From Methylosarcina fibrata AML-C10 (GTDB taxonomy: Bacteria > Pseudomonadota > Gammaproteobacteria > Methylococcales > Methylomonadaceae): 64,000 bases of DNA. The position numbers and the translations under genes are program-made. Positions 18,504 to 28,958 of the stretch are shown here, piece after piece. The stretch's first letter is position 1, and each line of letters starts with the position of its first letter. The stretch covers positions 4,547,786 through 4,611,785 of the forward strand of contig NZ_KB889965.1 in assembly GCF_000372865.1 (NCBI RefSeq), read 5' to 3'. Below the pieces are notes generated by a model. The model was given only the letters and a program-made list of their open reading frames with translations. It did no database searches and was not told the origin of the DNA.

Positions 18504-19029
18504 ATAAATGCAAGATTTTATAAATTCAGCGGGAAAGCCGGTTGACGGACCCAACAAAAAATTGATCCTTTATAAAACCTTGCTCCTACAGAGAAGCCAA
18601 CCGAATCGCTTCGCCGGACGCTAAAAACGAAGGTTTGTAAAACTCCGGCTAAAGAGCAGCAAGTCGGATTCGAGGATTTTCGGATTTGTATTGCTGCGAA
18701 CTTTAAAGAAACGAATCGGTCCGAACCCGGGAATTAGGCTAGGAATGTTTTCTTTTAAAAACGATAATCATTATCATTTATGAAGCAAGAGCTCATCCGT
18801 CAGGACATCGATGACAAGTGAGGATCGAACATACTGTTTTCTTGGAAATAAATTCATCAGGACTTCGGAAAACAACGTTGCCGATGTTCAAGACATTCCA
18901 GCCGACAATTGCAAATGGATAGTTTGAAGTCGCCGCCGGAGAACTTCATCATTTAAAAGAACAGCTCGGGATTTTTAGAAGCTTATTAAGAACGTTCTCC
19001 TGCGTTTGGTCTTGACTGAAAGGATTTTG
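18504..19029. other. Non-coding gap between divergent iron and export operons
   Basis: The 730-bp gap (18377-19106) holds two Fur boxes and a macA promoter but no convincing gene. The stretch between the boxes is AT-rich with no long ORF; a Fur-controlled small RNA is possible, but I see no clear terminator for one. Confidence 0.5.
18759..18780 (+). promoter_or_regulatory. Second Fur box, inverted copy facing macA
   Basis: Core ACGATAATCATTATCATT; the 22-bp sequence is the exact reverse complement of 18482-18503. It points towards the macA-macB-outer-membrane-factor operon, about 250 bases before the likely macA promoter, so it may control a transcript starting nearer the box or act by looping with the first box. 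Confidence 0.82.
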
Positions 19030-19035
19030 TATAAT
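19006..19035 (+). promoter_or_regulatory. Probable sigma-70 promoter of macA
   Basis: A -35-like TTGGTC (19006-19011) and a perfect -10 TATAAT (19030-19035) are separated by 18 bases, 71 bases before the macA ATG. A second TTGACT at 19012 is too close to the -10 to serve. Confidence 0.55.
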
Positions 19036-19106
19036 GAACAATCCGCTAATCCTCCCGCGTCCTTGCCGGGATCATCTAAAATAGAAGTTTTTTCAACAGC
19101 TTCCTC

Positions 19107-20305
19107 ATGTCATTGTCCTCATTGATGTCTTCCCCCTTCCGCTATGGGTACGGCGTTCTGCTGGTTATCGCAATAGCGGCAGCCGTTGGTCTAGGGTTTT
19201 ATCTGACTCAGCAGGGCAAGGTGGAACCGTTCAAAACGGACGAAACGATCGCGACCATCGGCTACGGAGACATTGAAGAAAACGTGACCGCTCAAGGCAA
19301 ACTGGAGCCGAAGGAATATGTCGACGTCGGAGCGCAGGTGACAGGACAGTTGCAGAAACTTCACGTGGAAATCGGCGACGTCGTCAAGACCGGACAATTG
19401 CTGGCGGAAATCGACCCCAGGATTTACGCGTCTCGAGTTCAGGCGGACGAAGCCCGCATCAATACCCTACAGGCGCAACTGGTCGAACAGGAGGCTTTGA
19501 TCCTCTTCGCCAACCGCCAGTATGCCCGGAATCAAAAAATGTACCTGACCAAAGCGGTCAGTCTGGAAGCGTTGCAAAACAGCGAATCCACCAGCAAGGC
19601 CGCTCTGGCTCGGGCGGATTCGATCAGGGCGCAATTGAAAGAGGTCCAGTCGACGCTGGCGGGGGATCGAACCAATTTGGGCTACACCAAGATTTTTGCG
19701 CCGATGGACGGCACCGTCGTGCAACAAACCGCGCGCGCCGGCCAGACCCTGAATGCAAATCAGCAGACGCCGACCATCATGCAACTGGCCAAGCTCGACA
19801 AAATGACGGTACGGGCGCAAACCGCCGAAGCGGACATCATGCGCATCAAGCCCGGCCTGCCGGTTTATTTTACTACGCTAGGATCGGAGCAGCGCCGCTG
19901 GCAGGGCAACGTGCGGCAGATACTGCCGACTCCCGAAGTGCTGAACAACGTGGTTCTTTACAATGTGCTGGTGGACGTCGACAACGAGGATGGGCAGTTG
20001 ATGACCGGCATGAGCGCGCAGGTTTTCTTTGTTCTGGGCGAAGCCAAGCATGTGCTGATGATACCGGTCAACGCACTGGGCAGGCGGCTGCCCGACGAGG
20101 ACAATGACAAGGGCAGGGCTTACCAGGTCAAAGTCCTGAGTTCTGCCGACAACAAACTGCACGAACAATTGATTCGCGTCGGCCTTCAGAATCGCCGTTT
20201 TGCCGAAGTGCGGGAAGGCTTGTCAGAAGGCGACAAGGTCAAACTGGCGCTGCCCCCGAACAAAAACAGCCGTAGTCAGTTCAAGCCGCCGACGATGCCG
20301 AGACT

Positions 20306-20309
<4 letters not shown>
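19107..20309 (+). CDS. macA: MacA-family periplasmic adaptor
   Basis: 400 residues with an N-terminal membrane anchor (GVLLVIAIAAAVGLGFYL). MacA features follow: GYGDIEENVTAQGKLEPKEYVDVGAQVTGQ split by the barrel-sandwich, a coiled-coil hairpin, and YTKIFAPMDGTVV. It stimulates the ATPase of MacB and joins it to an outer-membrane duct. Its stop overlaps the macB ATG (ATGA). The nearby Fur box and iron genes suggest a PvdRT-OpmQ-like siderophore export role rather than macrolide export; this is inference. Confidence 0.92.
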
Positions 20310-22257
<1,948 letters not shown>

Positions 22258-22261
<4 letters not shown>

Positions 22262-23646
22262 GAAAAATTAAAATCTGGCGGTTATTGGGGCTCGTGCCGG
22301 CGTTCGCAGGATGTTCGGTAGTGAGCGAATACCGCCGTCCTGCCGCCGTCACCCCCTCACAATGGAAGAATCAAGCGTCCGTTCAGGAACCGGCGGCAGA
22401 AAAGATTGCCTCGAACTGGTGGAAGCAGTTCGGCAGTACCGAACTGGATCGTCTGATCGCCGAAGCTCTCGGCAATAATATGGATCTTACTGCGGCCAAG
22501 GAACGCATCCGTCAGTTCCGAGCTCTGGCCAAAATCGCAGGCGCTCCGTTGTGGCCGGCAGTAAACGCTTCCGGCAATTTCGATTATACCGATCGCCCCA
22601 GGTCGGCTCGCGCCACCGGCGCAGGGGGCGGCTCCGAAGTCTGGCAAGGCGGCTGGAACGTGGCCTATGAAGTCGACTTGTGGGGCGGCCTACGCGCCGG
22701 GCGCGATGCAGCGCTGGCGGAGGCCGATACGGCTCGGTTCAATCTGGAGTCGTTGCGGCTGGTGGTAATGAGCGACGTTGCTCAGGCTTATTTTGCGATT
22801 CTCGGCCTGAAAGAGCGGCGACGGATTGCGGAAGATAATCTTGACAACATCGGCGAGGTGCTCGACATCATCGTTTCGCGTTTCGAAGCCGGCGGCGCAT
22901 CGGCTCTGGACGTGGCGCAGCAGCGGACTGAGCGGGCCAATGCCGCCGCGTCGGTGGCGTCGCTGGAGCAGCAAATGGCGCAGTCGGAAAATGCGCTGGC
23001 CGTCCTGCTTGGGCGGGCACCTCAACAATTCCGGGTGGGAGAAAGCAGTCTACGGCCTATTTTGCTGCCCAAACCGCATCCTTCACCTTCGGCGACGTTA
23101 CTCGACCGGCGTCCGGATATTCGCGGCGCCGAAGCGCAACTGATTGCCGCTCAAGCCAACATCGGGGTGGCGCGCGCCGCGTTTTATCCCCGTCTGCAAC
23201 TGGGAGCCGACAATGTGTTCGCCACGGCGGCCTCGTCCCAACCCGCCGGTATGGCCTGGCTGATTACCGCCTCTTTAATGCAGCCGATCTTTCAGGGCGG
23301 ACGTCTGGAAGGAGAGCTTGAACGCACGCTGGCCAGACGCACCGAATTGCTGGAGATGTATCGCCAAACGATCCTGACGGCTTACCGCGAGGTTGAAGAC
23401 GCGCTGGCGCTCGGCAGCCGCTCGACGCTCCGCCGCAATGCATTACTGCAATCGGTCGACAGTGCGAAACAGGCGTACGAGCTTGCCCGGGACCGTTATC
23501 TGGCCGGCGCGGTCGACTATCAGACTCTGCTGAATGTGCAGCGCAGCCTGTTCAATGCACAAGACAGCGAAGTGCAGGCTCATGTCGACGTCTTATCCGC
23601 CTCCGTATTGCTGTTCAAGGCTTTGGGCGGCGGCTGGAACGGTTAG
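22258..23646 (+). CDS. Outer-membrane efflux lipoprotein paired with MacAB
   Basis: 462 residues. A lipoprotein signal ends PAFAGC, followed by SVVSEYRRPA. The protein has the duplicated NodT/OprM-type repeats, with LLDRRPDIRGAEAQL in the middle. E. coli macAB uses TolC encoded elsewhere; here a dedicated duct is in the operon, as in PvdRT-OpmQ. The ATG overlaps the macB stop. Confidence 0.92.
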
Positions 23647-24006
23647 CGACGACAGATTGCAAGAAAGGTTTTGCCGGATGGTTGTTGCTCTCCTCGCGGG
23701 ATGATTTCGTCGTCCGGGAGGCTGTAATATCCGAATTGGAATTTTAATAAAGATGGAGAGAATATGTAATTTATTTATGTTTTAACTTTATTTATGGTGA
23801 AAAACTTTTTAAAACAAGCGTTAAATAAAGAATATTTGTAAGATTATCCCTGATATTTGGTATCGATTCGATATGCTATGCGGGCGGCCAGTAACGAGTT
23901 CGCTGCGGTTTTTTATTGATTTACCGAGTTGTCGGTTTTACTATGCGCACTCGTTTAATCGGAAAATTGCCCCGATTCTCATTAAACTAGTCAAAAGGAG
24001 CCTAGC
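23647..24006. other. AT-rich gap upstream of sodC, no gene seen
   Basis: 360 bases between the MacAB operon and sodC. The middle part is very AT-rich and probably holds the sodC promoter. An AAAAGGAG ribosome-binding site immediately precedes sodC. No ORF or RNA recognised. Confidence 0.5.
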
Positions 24007-24528
24007 ATGAAATTATCGTATGCCCTCGCTTTATTCATTTCGTCAATCGGCTGTGCTTTCGCCGCAGATGTCGTTGTTCCCATGAATACCGTCAACGAAA
24101 AGGGGGTGGTCAAACCCATCGGCAACATTACAATGACTGAAACGGCTTATGGTTTGGTCTTCACTCCGTCACTGGAAGGATTGCCCGCCGGCGTTCATGG
24201 TTTTCATGTGCATGAAAACCCCGGTTGCCAGCCCAAGGAAAAAGACGGCAAGATGGTGGCCGCGTTGGCGGCGGGCGGTCATTACGATCCGAAGGGCACC
24301 AAACGCCATGGCATGCCTTGGGGCGACGGCCATTTGGGCGATCTTCCGGGGTTGGTAGTGAAGGCGGACGGCAAAGCCGATTACCCGGTGTTGGCTCCGC
24401 GCCTGAAGATGGAAGATATGCAGTCCCGTGCGATCATCATTCACGCCGGCGGCGATAATTATTCCGATGAGCCCGCTCCTCTCGGCGGCGGCGGAGCCCG
24501 CATCGCTTGTGGAATAGTTAAGGAATAA
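24007..24528 (+). CDS. sodC: Periplasmic Cu/Zn superoxide dismutase
   Basis: 173 residues, the usual length. A signal peptide ends CAFA-AD. The copper ligands are in [11 protein letters not shown], the bridging and zinc ligands in GGHYDP and [12 protein letters not shown], and the last copper histidine in [14 protein letters not shown], so all metal ligands are present. It converts superoxide to peroxide in the periplasm. A strong AGGAG precedes the start. A structured hairpin lies 120 bases downstream. Confidence 0.96.
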   Translation: MKLSYALALFISSIGCAFAADVVVPMNTVNEKGVVKPIGNITMTETAYGLVFTPSLEGLPAGVHGFHVHENPGCQPKEKDGKMVAALAAGGHYDPKGTKRHGMPWGDGHLGDLPGLVVKADGKADYPVLAPRLKMEDMQSRAIIIHAGGDNYSDEPAPLGGGGARIACGIVKE

Positions 24529-24648
24529 GGTTTTTTGATCTCTTTGCGCGGTCATTCCGTTATTGTCGGCTGCTTACGAATGTGTCCCTGCTGCCACAAG
24601 AATCTTTTTTATCGGAATAACCGTTTCCTTTAACAATTGTGTCGATTC

Positions 24649-24717
24649 CCCCGAGGCGTTCCTGATCGGTAAGTAATAACAATGCCGAGTCAAACAGGAA
24701 GCTCGGGGCCCTTTTTT
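24649..24717 (+). ncRNA. Nested hairpin with T-tract: terminator or small RNA candidate
   Basis: Three stacked helices share one axis: CCCCGAG (24649) with CTCGGGG (24702), TTCCTG (24659) with CAGGAA (24695), and TCGG (24666) with CCGA (24685). A run of six T follows at 24712. This is larger and more ordered than a simple sodC terminator. It could be the 3' end of a small RNA starting in 24530-24640 or a bulky intrinsic terminator. The rest of the 24529-25059 gap shows no gene. Confidence 0.45.
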
Positions 24718-25059
24718 AAAATACGATATTTTTCGTTATTTTTTCTTTTTCTCCTCGTCTTCACTTCCCAACTTCTCCAACTCTTATAAAATGAATGGGT
24801 CTGTTTGAGTTAAGGCCGTAATTCATACAAGATTTTCTCGAACAAAGGAGAGGTTAGTTATTCACAGAGCGATCCCGTCTTATCGTTGTGATTCTGTTCG
24901 CTGCAAACCTAAGCCGACGTCCGATCATTGGTTTGCGAACGTTAATTGATAGGTTCGTGAAATGAATTCCCGGCTGGAATAATTTTGTAATAATCGTCGG
25001 CCGATAAGGTCTGTTTGTTTTATAAGTTTCGGTTTTTTAAAGAATCCGGGGAGAAAAAT

Positions 25060-25491
25060 ATGAATAATCCGCTATCTATTGTATTTGCTGCTCTATTGAT
25101 TTTTATAGTCGGAATCATGATTAGTAGGGAATTTGAACCGAAAATGGCGCGGACTCAACTGAGCCGGAACAACTGGCCGAGCATGAATGAAAAAGGATTC
25201 AGTAATGTGAAATTAATGGAAAAACAAGACCGCTATGTCGTCACTGTGAAAGGGGAACCTGCCAGTTTGACTTCCGTGGACATCAAACTGAATGGAAGGC
25301 AATTGAATCTTTCCCTTAAAGCCAGTCGTGCCGAGAAGCGAACCGATGACCAAGACGGCGATTACAGCTATCAAGCGCGTTATCGAGGAGAGTTTAAAAG
25401 AAGTCTGACCTTACCTGGCCCCGTTGATGAAGATAAAATGAAAACCGTCTATGAAAATGGCGTTTTAACCATTACGCTTCCCAAGAAGTAG
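25060..25491 (+). CDS. Membrane-anchored small heat-shock (Hsp20/alpha-crystallin) protein
   Basis: 143 residues from the ATG at 25060, preceded by GGGGAG. An N-terminal hydrophobic anchor (SIVFAALLIFIVGIMI) is followed by a linker and an alpha-crystallin domain at about 50-142. The domain has the pattern YVVTVKGEP...VDIKLNGRQLNL, then FKRSLTLPGPVDEDK and the signature NGVLTITLPKK. Most Hsp20 proteins are soluble, so an anchor placing the chaperone outside the inner membrane is unusual. No C-terminal IXI motif is present, so large oligomers are not expected. It stands alone. Confidence 0.8.
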   Translation: MNNPLSIVFAALLIFIVGIMISREFEPKMARTQLSRNNWPSMNEKGFSNVKLMEKQDRYVVTVKGEPASLTSVDIKLNGRQLNLSLKASRAEKRTDDQDGDYSYQARYRGEFKRSLTLPGPVDEDKMKTVYENGVLTITLPKK

Positions 25492-25831
25492 TGCTTAGCC
25501 CCCAGACTGGCTCGGCAAGTTTTCGGTCCAAGGTTTTGCAAGGCTTAAAAATTGTAAAAAATATTCATTTCGTCTCGATTTGTGAATACAATGATGGTTC
25601 ATGATTAGATCGTGCGAATCTTTATTTTTTCAACCGGATATAAACATCAACAAAGGACGGTTCGCGTACTCCTTCTCGGCAGTCCTCTTTTGGACAATCG
25701 TTTAAGCGGGAGGAAATCATGCCTGATTGCCGTGTAATGGTTAGATTATTCTTTGAAAGAATCGACGAGATGACACAAAAGTATCGAATCCGGCTACCAT
25801 GACTCATTATTGAAACTTTTTACATGGCATT
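25492..25831. other. Gap with a possible 27-codon ORF
   Basis: 340 bases between the small heat-shock gene and the DUF1289 gene. On the plus strand, positions 25719-25802 encode 27 codons starting MPDCRVMVRLFFERID, preceded by a very good GGGAGGAA site. It could be a small protein or a leader peptide for the DUF1289 gene 29 bases on. Otherwise nothing is seen. Confidence 0.3.
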
Positions 25832-26047
25832 ATGAATACTCATCGGAAAGTGATTTCTTCCCCTTGTATCAGAAATTGTTGTCTTGACCAGGCAGAGATA
25901 TGTCTGGGTTGCTTCCGTTCATTGTCTGAAATTATCGGTTGGGGGCAGGCGGATGAAACGACGCGCCGGATTATTCTGGAAAATACCAGCCGACGTCGGG
26001 ATGCTTATAGAGAAAAATATAATGTCTACCGGAATTCGCTCCGATGA
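25832..26047 (+). CDS. DUF1289 small cysteine-rich protein
   Basis: 71 residues with the family pattern SPCIRNCCLDQAEICLGCFRSL followed by EIIGW; four or five cysteines spaced for metal binding. The function of DUF1289 is not established. It ends 36 bases before an MBL-fold gene in the same orientation, a likely transcription unit. Confidence 0.85.
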   Translation: MNTHRKVISSPCIRNCCLDQAEICLGCFRSLSEIIGWGQADETTRRIILENTSRRRDAYREKYNVYRNSLR

Positions 26048-26083
26048 ATGCCGTACCGGCAAGAGAAGAATAAGGACGGAGAA

Positions 26084-26683
26084 ATGAAACAACTGCATAG
26101 AAAAGATTTGTTCGGATGGTCGGAGTTCAATAACGAACGGAATCTCGATTTTCATAGCGTGCTTTGGGTGCGCGAGGGCGGCAATGTGGTCATCGACCCC
26201 CTGCCTTTGTCCGAGCACGATCATGGGCACCTCCAAAGTCTCGGTGGAGTAAGCATCATCGTAATCACCAACAGCGATCATTGTCGGGGTGCCGAGCAGC
26301 TCGCCGCGGATACCGGAGCGAGAATTTTCGGTCCGGCAGAGGAAGAAGATACTTTTCCTCTGGAGTGCGACCGATGGCTTTTCGATCTTGACGAAATAGT
26401 TCCTGGATTGATCGCCTATAGGCTGGATGGTTCGAAAACGCCCGGCGAACTGGCATTGCTTCTGGAAAAGGAAACTCTGATCACCGGCGATTTAATACGT
26501 TGCCATATGGGCGGAGAATTATGTATTTTGCCTGATAACAAGCTGTCTGATCCCATAAAAGCCGTTCATTCGGTCAAACGTCTCGCAGCTCTTCCCGGAA
26601 TTAAAGCCGTTTTGACCGGCGACGGCTGGCCGTTATTCAACCATGGTGCCGAGGCTCTTCATCGGCTGGCAAGATCTCTGTGA
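26084..26683 (+). CDS. MBL-fold protein with degenerate metal site
   Basis: 199 residues from the ATG at 26084 (AAGGACGGAG upstream). Strand order and motifs fit a short metallo-beta-lactamase fold: GGNVVIDPLPL, then TNSDHCRGAEQLA where active enzymes have HxHxDH, then TLITGDLI and a C-terminal VLTGDGWPLF where a histidine is usual. The first two metal histidines and the last one are not conserved, so hydrolase activity is doubtful. Some homologous families keep only the DH pair. It follows the DUF1289 gene. Confidence 0.65.
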   Translation: MKQLHRKDLFGWSEFNNERNLDFHSVLWVREGGNVVIDPLPLSEHDHGHLQSLGGVSIIVITNSDHCRGAEQLAADTGARIFGPAEEEDTFPLECDRWLFDLDEIVPGLIAYRLDGSKTPGELALLLEKETLITGDLIRCHMGGELCILPDNKLSDPIKAVHSVKRLAALPGIKAVLTGDGWPLFNHGAEALHRLARSL

Positions 26684-26894
26684 TCCTTTCAATCTTTCAG
26701 TTAATTATGAATTTGTTTGGATTTTGCAGGTCTGCTTTTGGTCAATCAGAAAAGGCAAAACGAAGAATTTTCCAAATGAAAACTACGGCATGCTCTTTTT
26801 GGACTATATTATAAAGAGATGCCATAAGTTATCTTAGTCATAAAATCGTCCCATTATAAAATATGCATCATATTTTGAAGGAAGGTAGTATTAA

Positions 26895-27215
26895 ATGAAT
26901 ATCATCAATCTGCGCAAAAATTTAAGAAGGTTGTCGAAGACTCGGCGTGTCGCCGACAGAAGGGTTGTTCCTTATGAGTTTGGCACTCCGGAATGGGAAG
27001 AGAACATAAAAAAGAACTATCTGGCCTGGCCTAAAACGGACCGGCGTAAACAGGACAGAAGAGTCAGTGAGCGGAGAGTGCCTGAGCGCCGCCAAAGCAG
27101 CAGCCAACTGGAAGCTCTTGAACGCAGCCGGCTGGAAAGAAAATATGCACGGATCTTATTGACTCCGGAAGAAAAAAGATTAATTGAGGATATGTATTTA
27201 AGAGATTTGGATTAA
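26895..27215 (+). CDS. Small arginine-pair repeat protein, function unknown
   Basis: 106 residues with a strong AAGGAAGG ribosome-binding site. It is very basic, with a short tandem pattern DRRKQDRRVSERRVPERRQ around residues 49-67 and an earlier TRRVADRRV. The C-terminal LTPEEKRLIEDMYLRD should be helical. No signal or membrane segment. I do not recognise a family; nucleic-acid binding or association with acidic partners is possible but unsupported. Confidence 0.6.
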   Translation: MNIINLRKNLRRLSKTRRVADRRVVPYEFGTPEWEENIKKNYLAWPKTDRRKQDRRVSERRVPERRQSSSQLEALERSRLERKYARILLTPEEKRLIEDMYLRDLD

Positions 27216-27377
27216 CGGGCCAGACCCATGTTCCGGCGTTGACGAATGAACGAAATTCAGCAGGATAATTGTCTCCCGGCCGGCTCATGTAAGTAGTTCA
27301 TGTGGTTTTTTACATCCTATGACACTTGCGATCCGAGTTTTTCGATATCCGGATTTCGGCAGAAAGCAGGGTAAAAA

Positions 27378-28070
27378 TTATTCAAGCGCCGGGCAATGGC
27401 TGTTCCCTTTTTTTTCGCAGAGTTGATGGCTTAACTGATTTGCCCAGTAAATATAAGCCTGTTCGACATCATCCCAATGGTTAAAGGAGCCGGCCAGGGT
27501 TTTTCCGCCGGCTCTGGCATCGGCGGAAGCCATCAGTAATTCCCCCGTTCCGGAATCGGTAATCTTCCTTTCGATACTGGCTTTTCCTACATACGACTCC
27601 GTACCTGTAGCCAACCGTTTAAGCAGGGATAATGTCCGTGCGGAAGGGTAAAGAGTGGTGAATTGATCCAGCCAAAGCGTCGAGGTTTCGGCATCGGTAA
27701 TCGCCAACTCGATGCGCAAGGTATCCGGTCCCGGCTTGGTGACCAATTTGAAGTCTTTTTTCAAAGCCTGACGAATCCGGTATTCGAAAAACTCTTTTAG
27801 CCGATAATTATCGGAATGCGGGATGTCATTGAGCTGAGAACCCGAGATCTTCCTGACGACCACCGGTTCTACGATAACCTTGCTGTATTTGGTCCAGTCG
27901 GTTCCTTCTTTCCAGTAACTTAACAAGGCATCGTCGTCTACGTCTTTTTTTAATATGGCATAATCGTCAAGAAAATTCGCGGTATCGACATGGCGTGTCT
28001 GATAAGTGCGAGCGCAGGCGCTGATCAGAAAGATAACGCCCATAGTAAAAATTCGGCCAAAATTAAGCAT
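27378..28070 (-). CDS. DUF3313-like lipoprotein
   Basis: 230 residues with a lipoprotein signal ending LISAC and a mature DUF3313-type domain (YSKVIVEPVVV, SARTLSLLKRLATGTESYVG, IYWANQLSHQL). Members are predicted outer-membrane or periplasmic lipoproteins of unknown function. It is monocistronic as far as visible. Confidence 0.7.
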   Translation of the reverse strand: MLNFGRIFTMGVIFLISACARTYQTRHVDTANFLDDYAILKKDVDDDALLSYWKEGTDWTKYSKVIVEPVVVRKISGSQLNDIPHSDNYRLKEFFEYRIRQALKKDFKLVTKPGPDTLRIELAITDAETSTLWLDQFTTLYPSARTLSLLKRLATGTESYVGKASIERKITDSGTGELLMASADARAGGKTLAGSFNHWDDVEQAYIYWANQLSHQLCEKKGNSHCPALE

Positions 28071-28265
28071 AATCGGATCAATTGAAGTGCACCTGGATTA
28101 AAGTGTAATTCAATTTGCCGAAATGGCTACCGCCATCGGAATCTGAAAAGTGCTTGGAAAAATCGATAACGGCGAAGAAAAGCAAGAAGCGAGCCGGAAG
28201 AGGGCGATTTCCTTTACAGAGGTGGCGACCGATCGGGATTGATTAAGGCATGGAATTTATGGAAC

Positions 28266-28287
28266 GGCAGGCGACACTATGCCTGCC
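28266..28287 (-). terminator. Hairpin downstream of yajQ
   Basis: Perfect 7-bp stem GGCAGGC/GCCTGCC with an 8-nt loop, 19 bases after the yajQ stop on the minus strand. The T-tract is weak, so termination is only probable. Confidence 0.4.
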
Positions 28288-28305
28288 CGCCGTCCATGTT
28301 CCCGA

Positions 28306-28788
28306 TTAATCCCGGAAATTATCAAATTGCAGCGGCTGCTCCCATTTTTCTTCTTTCAGCGTTTGAATGACTTCCTGCAAATCGTCCTTTTTTTTGCCGG
28401 AGACCCTGATTTGCTCGCCCTGAATGGCTGCCTGAACCTTTAGTTTTTTATCCTTGATCAGCTTGACGATTTTTTTCGCCAGCAGCGAATCTATACCTTG
28501 TTTCAGAGTGATTTCCTGGCGAACGATCTTGCCACTGGTCTTGGCTTCGCCGATATCCAGGCAGGCAATGTCCACACCTCGTTTACTCAGTTTGGTTTGC
28601 ACGATGTCCAGCATTTGCTGCAATTGAAACTCCGATCCGGAAGTCATCAGCAGTTTGTCTCCGTTCAGTTCGAAGGTCGAGTGAGTGCCTTTAAAATCGA
28701 AACGGGTGGATACTTCCTTATTGGCTTGATCAACGGCATTTTGAGCTTCGTGCTTGTCGTATTCGGAAACGATATCGAAAGAAGGCAT
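28306..28788 (-). CDS. yajQ: YajQ-family nucleotide-binding protein
   Basis: 160 residues, the normal length. It begins MPSFDIVSEYDKHEAQNAVDQ, contains STRFDFKGTHS and ends QPLQFDNFRD, all highly conserved. YajQ proteins consist of two ferredoxin-like domains; relatives bind cyclic di-GMP or nucleotides and RNA. No partner genes adjoin it. The start is clear. Confidence 0.95.
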   Translation of the reverse strand: MPSFDIVSEYDKHEAQNAVDQANKEVSTRFDFKGTHSTFELNGDKLLMTSGSEFQLQQMLDIVQTKLSKRGVDIACLDIGEAKTSGKIVRQEITLKQGIDSLLAKKIVKLIKDKKLKVQAAIQGEQIRVSGKKKDDLQEVIQTLKEEKWEQPLQFDNFRD

Positions 28789-28958
28789 GAGTTGACTACC
28801 CGGTTTATGAAAAAACCGAAACTATAATTTGAAACGGCGCCTTATTCAATATCGCAGAGAAATTTGGGGCTGGAGCCAAGCCATTTCGAATCCGGGAATG
28901 GGCGAAGAAAAAAACCGACGATGAACGGCTTCGGCTTGGAATCTCCTCGGTCCTGGGC

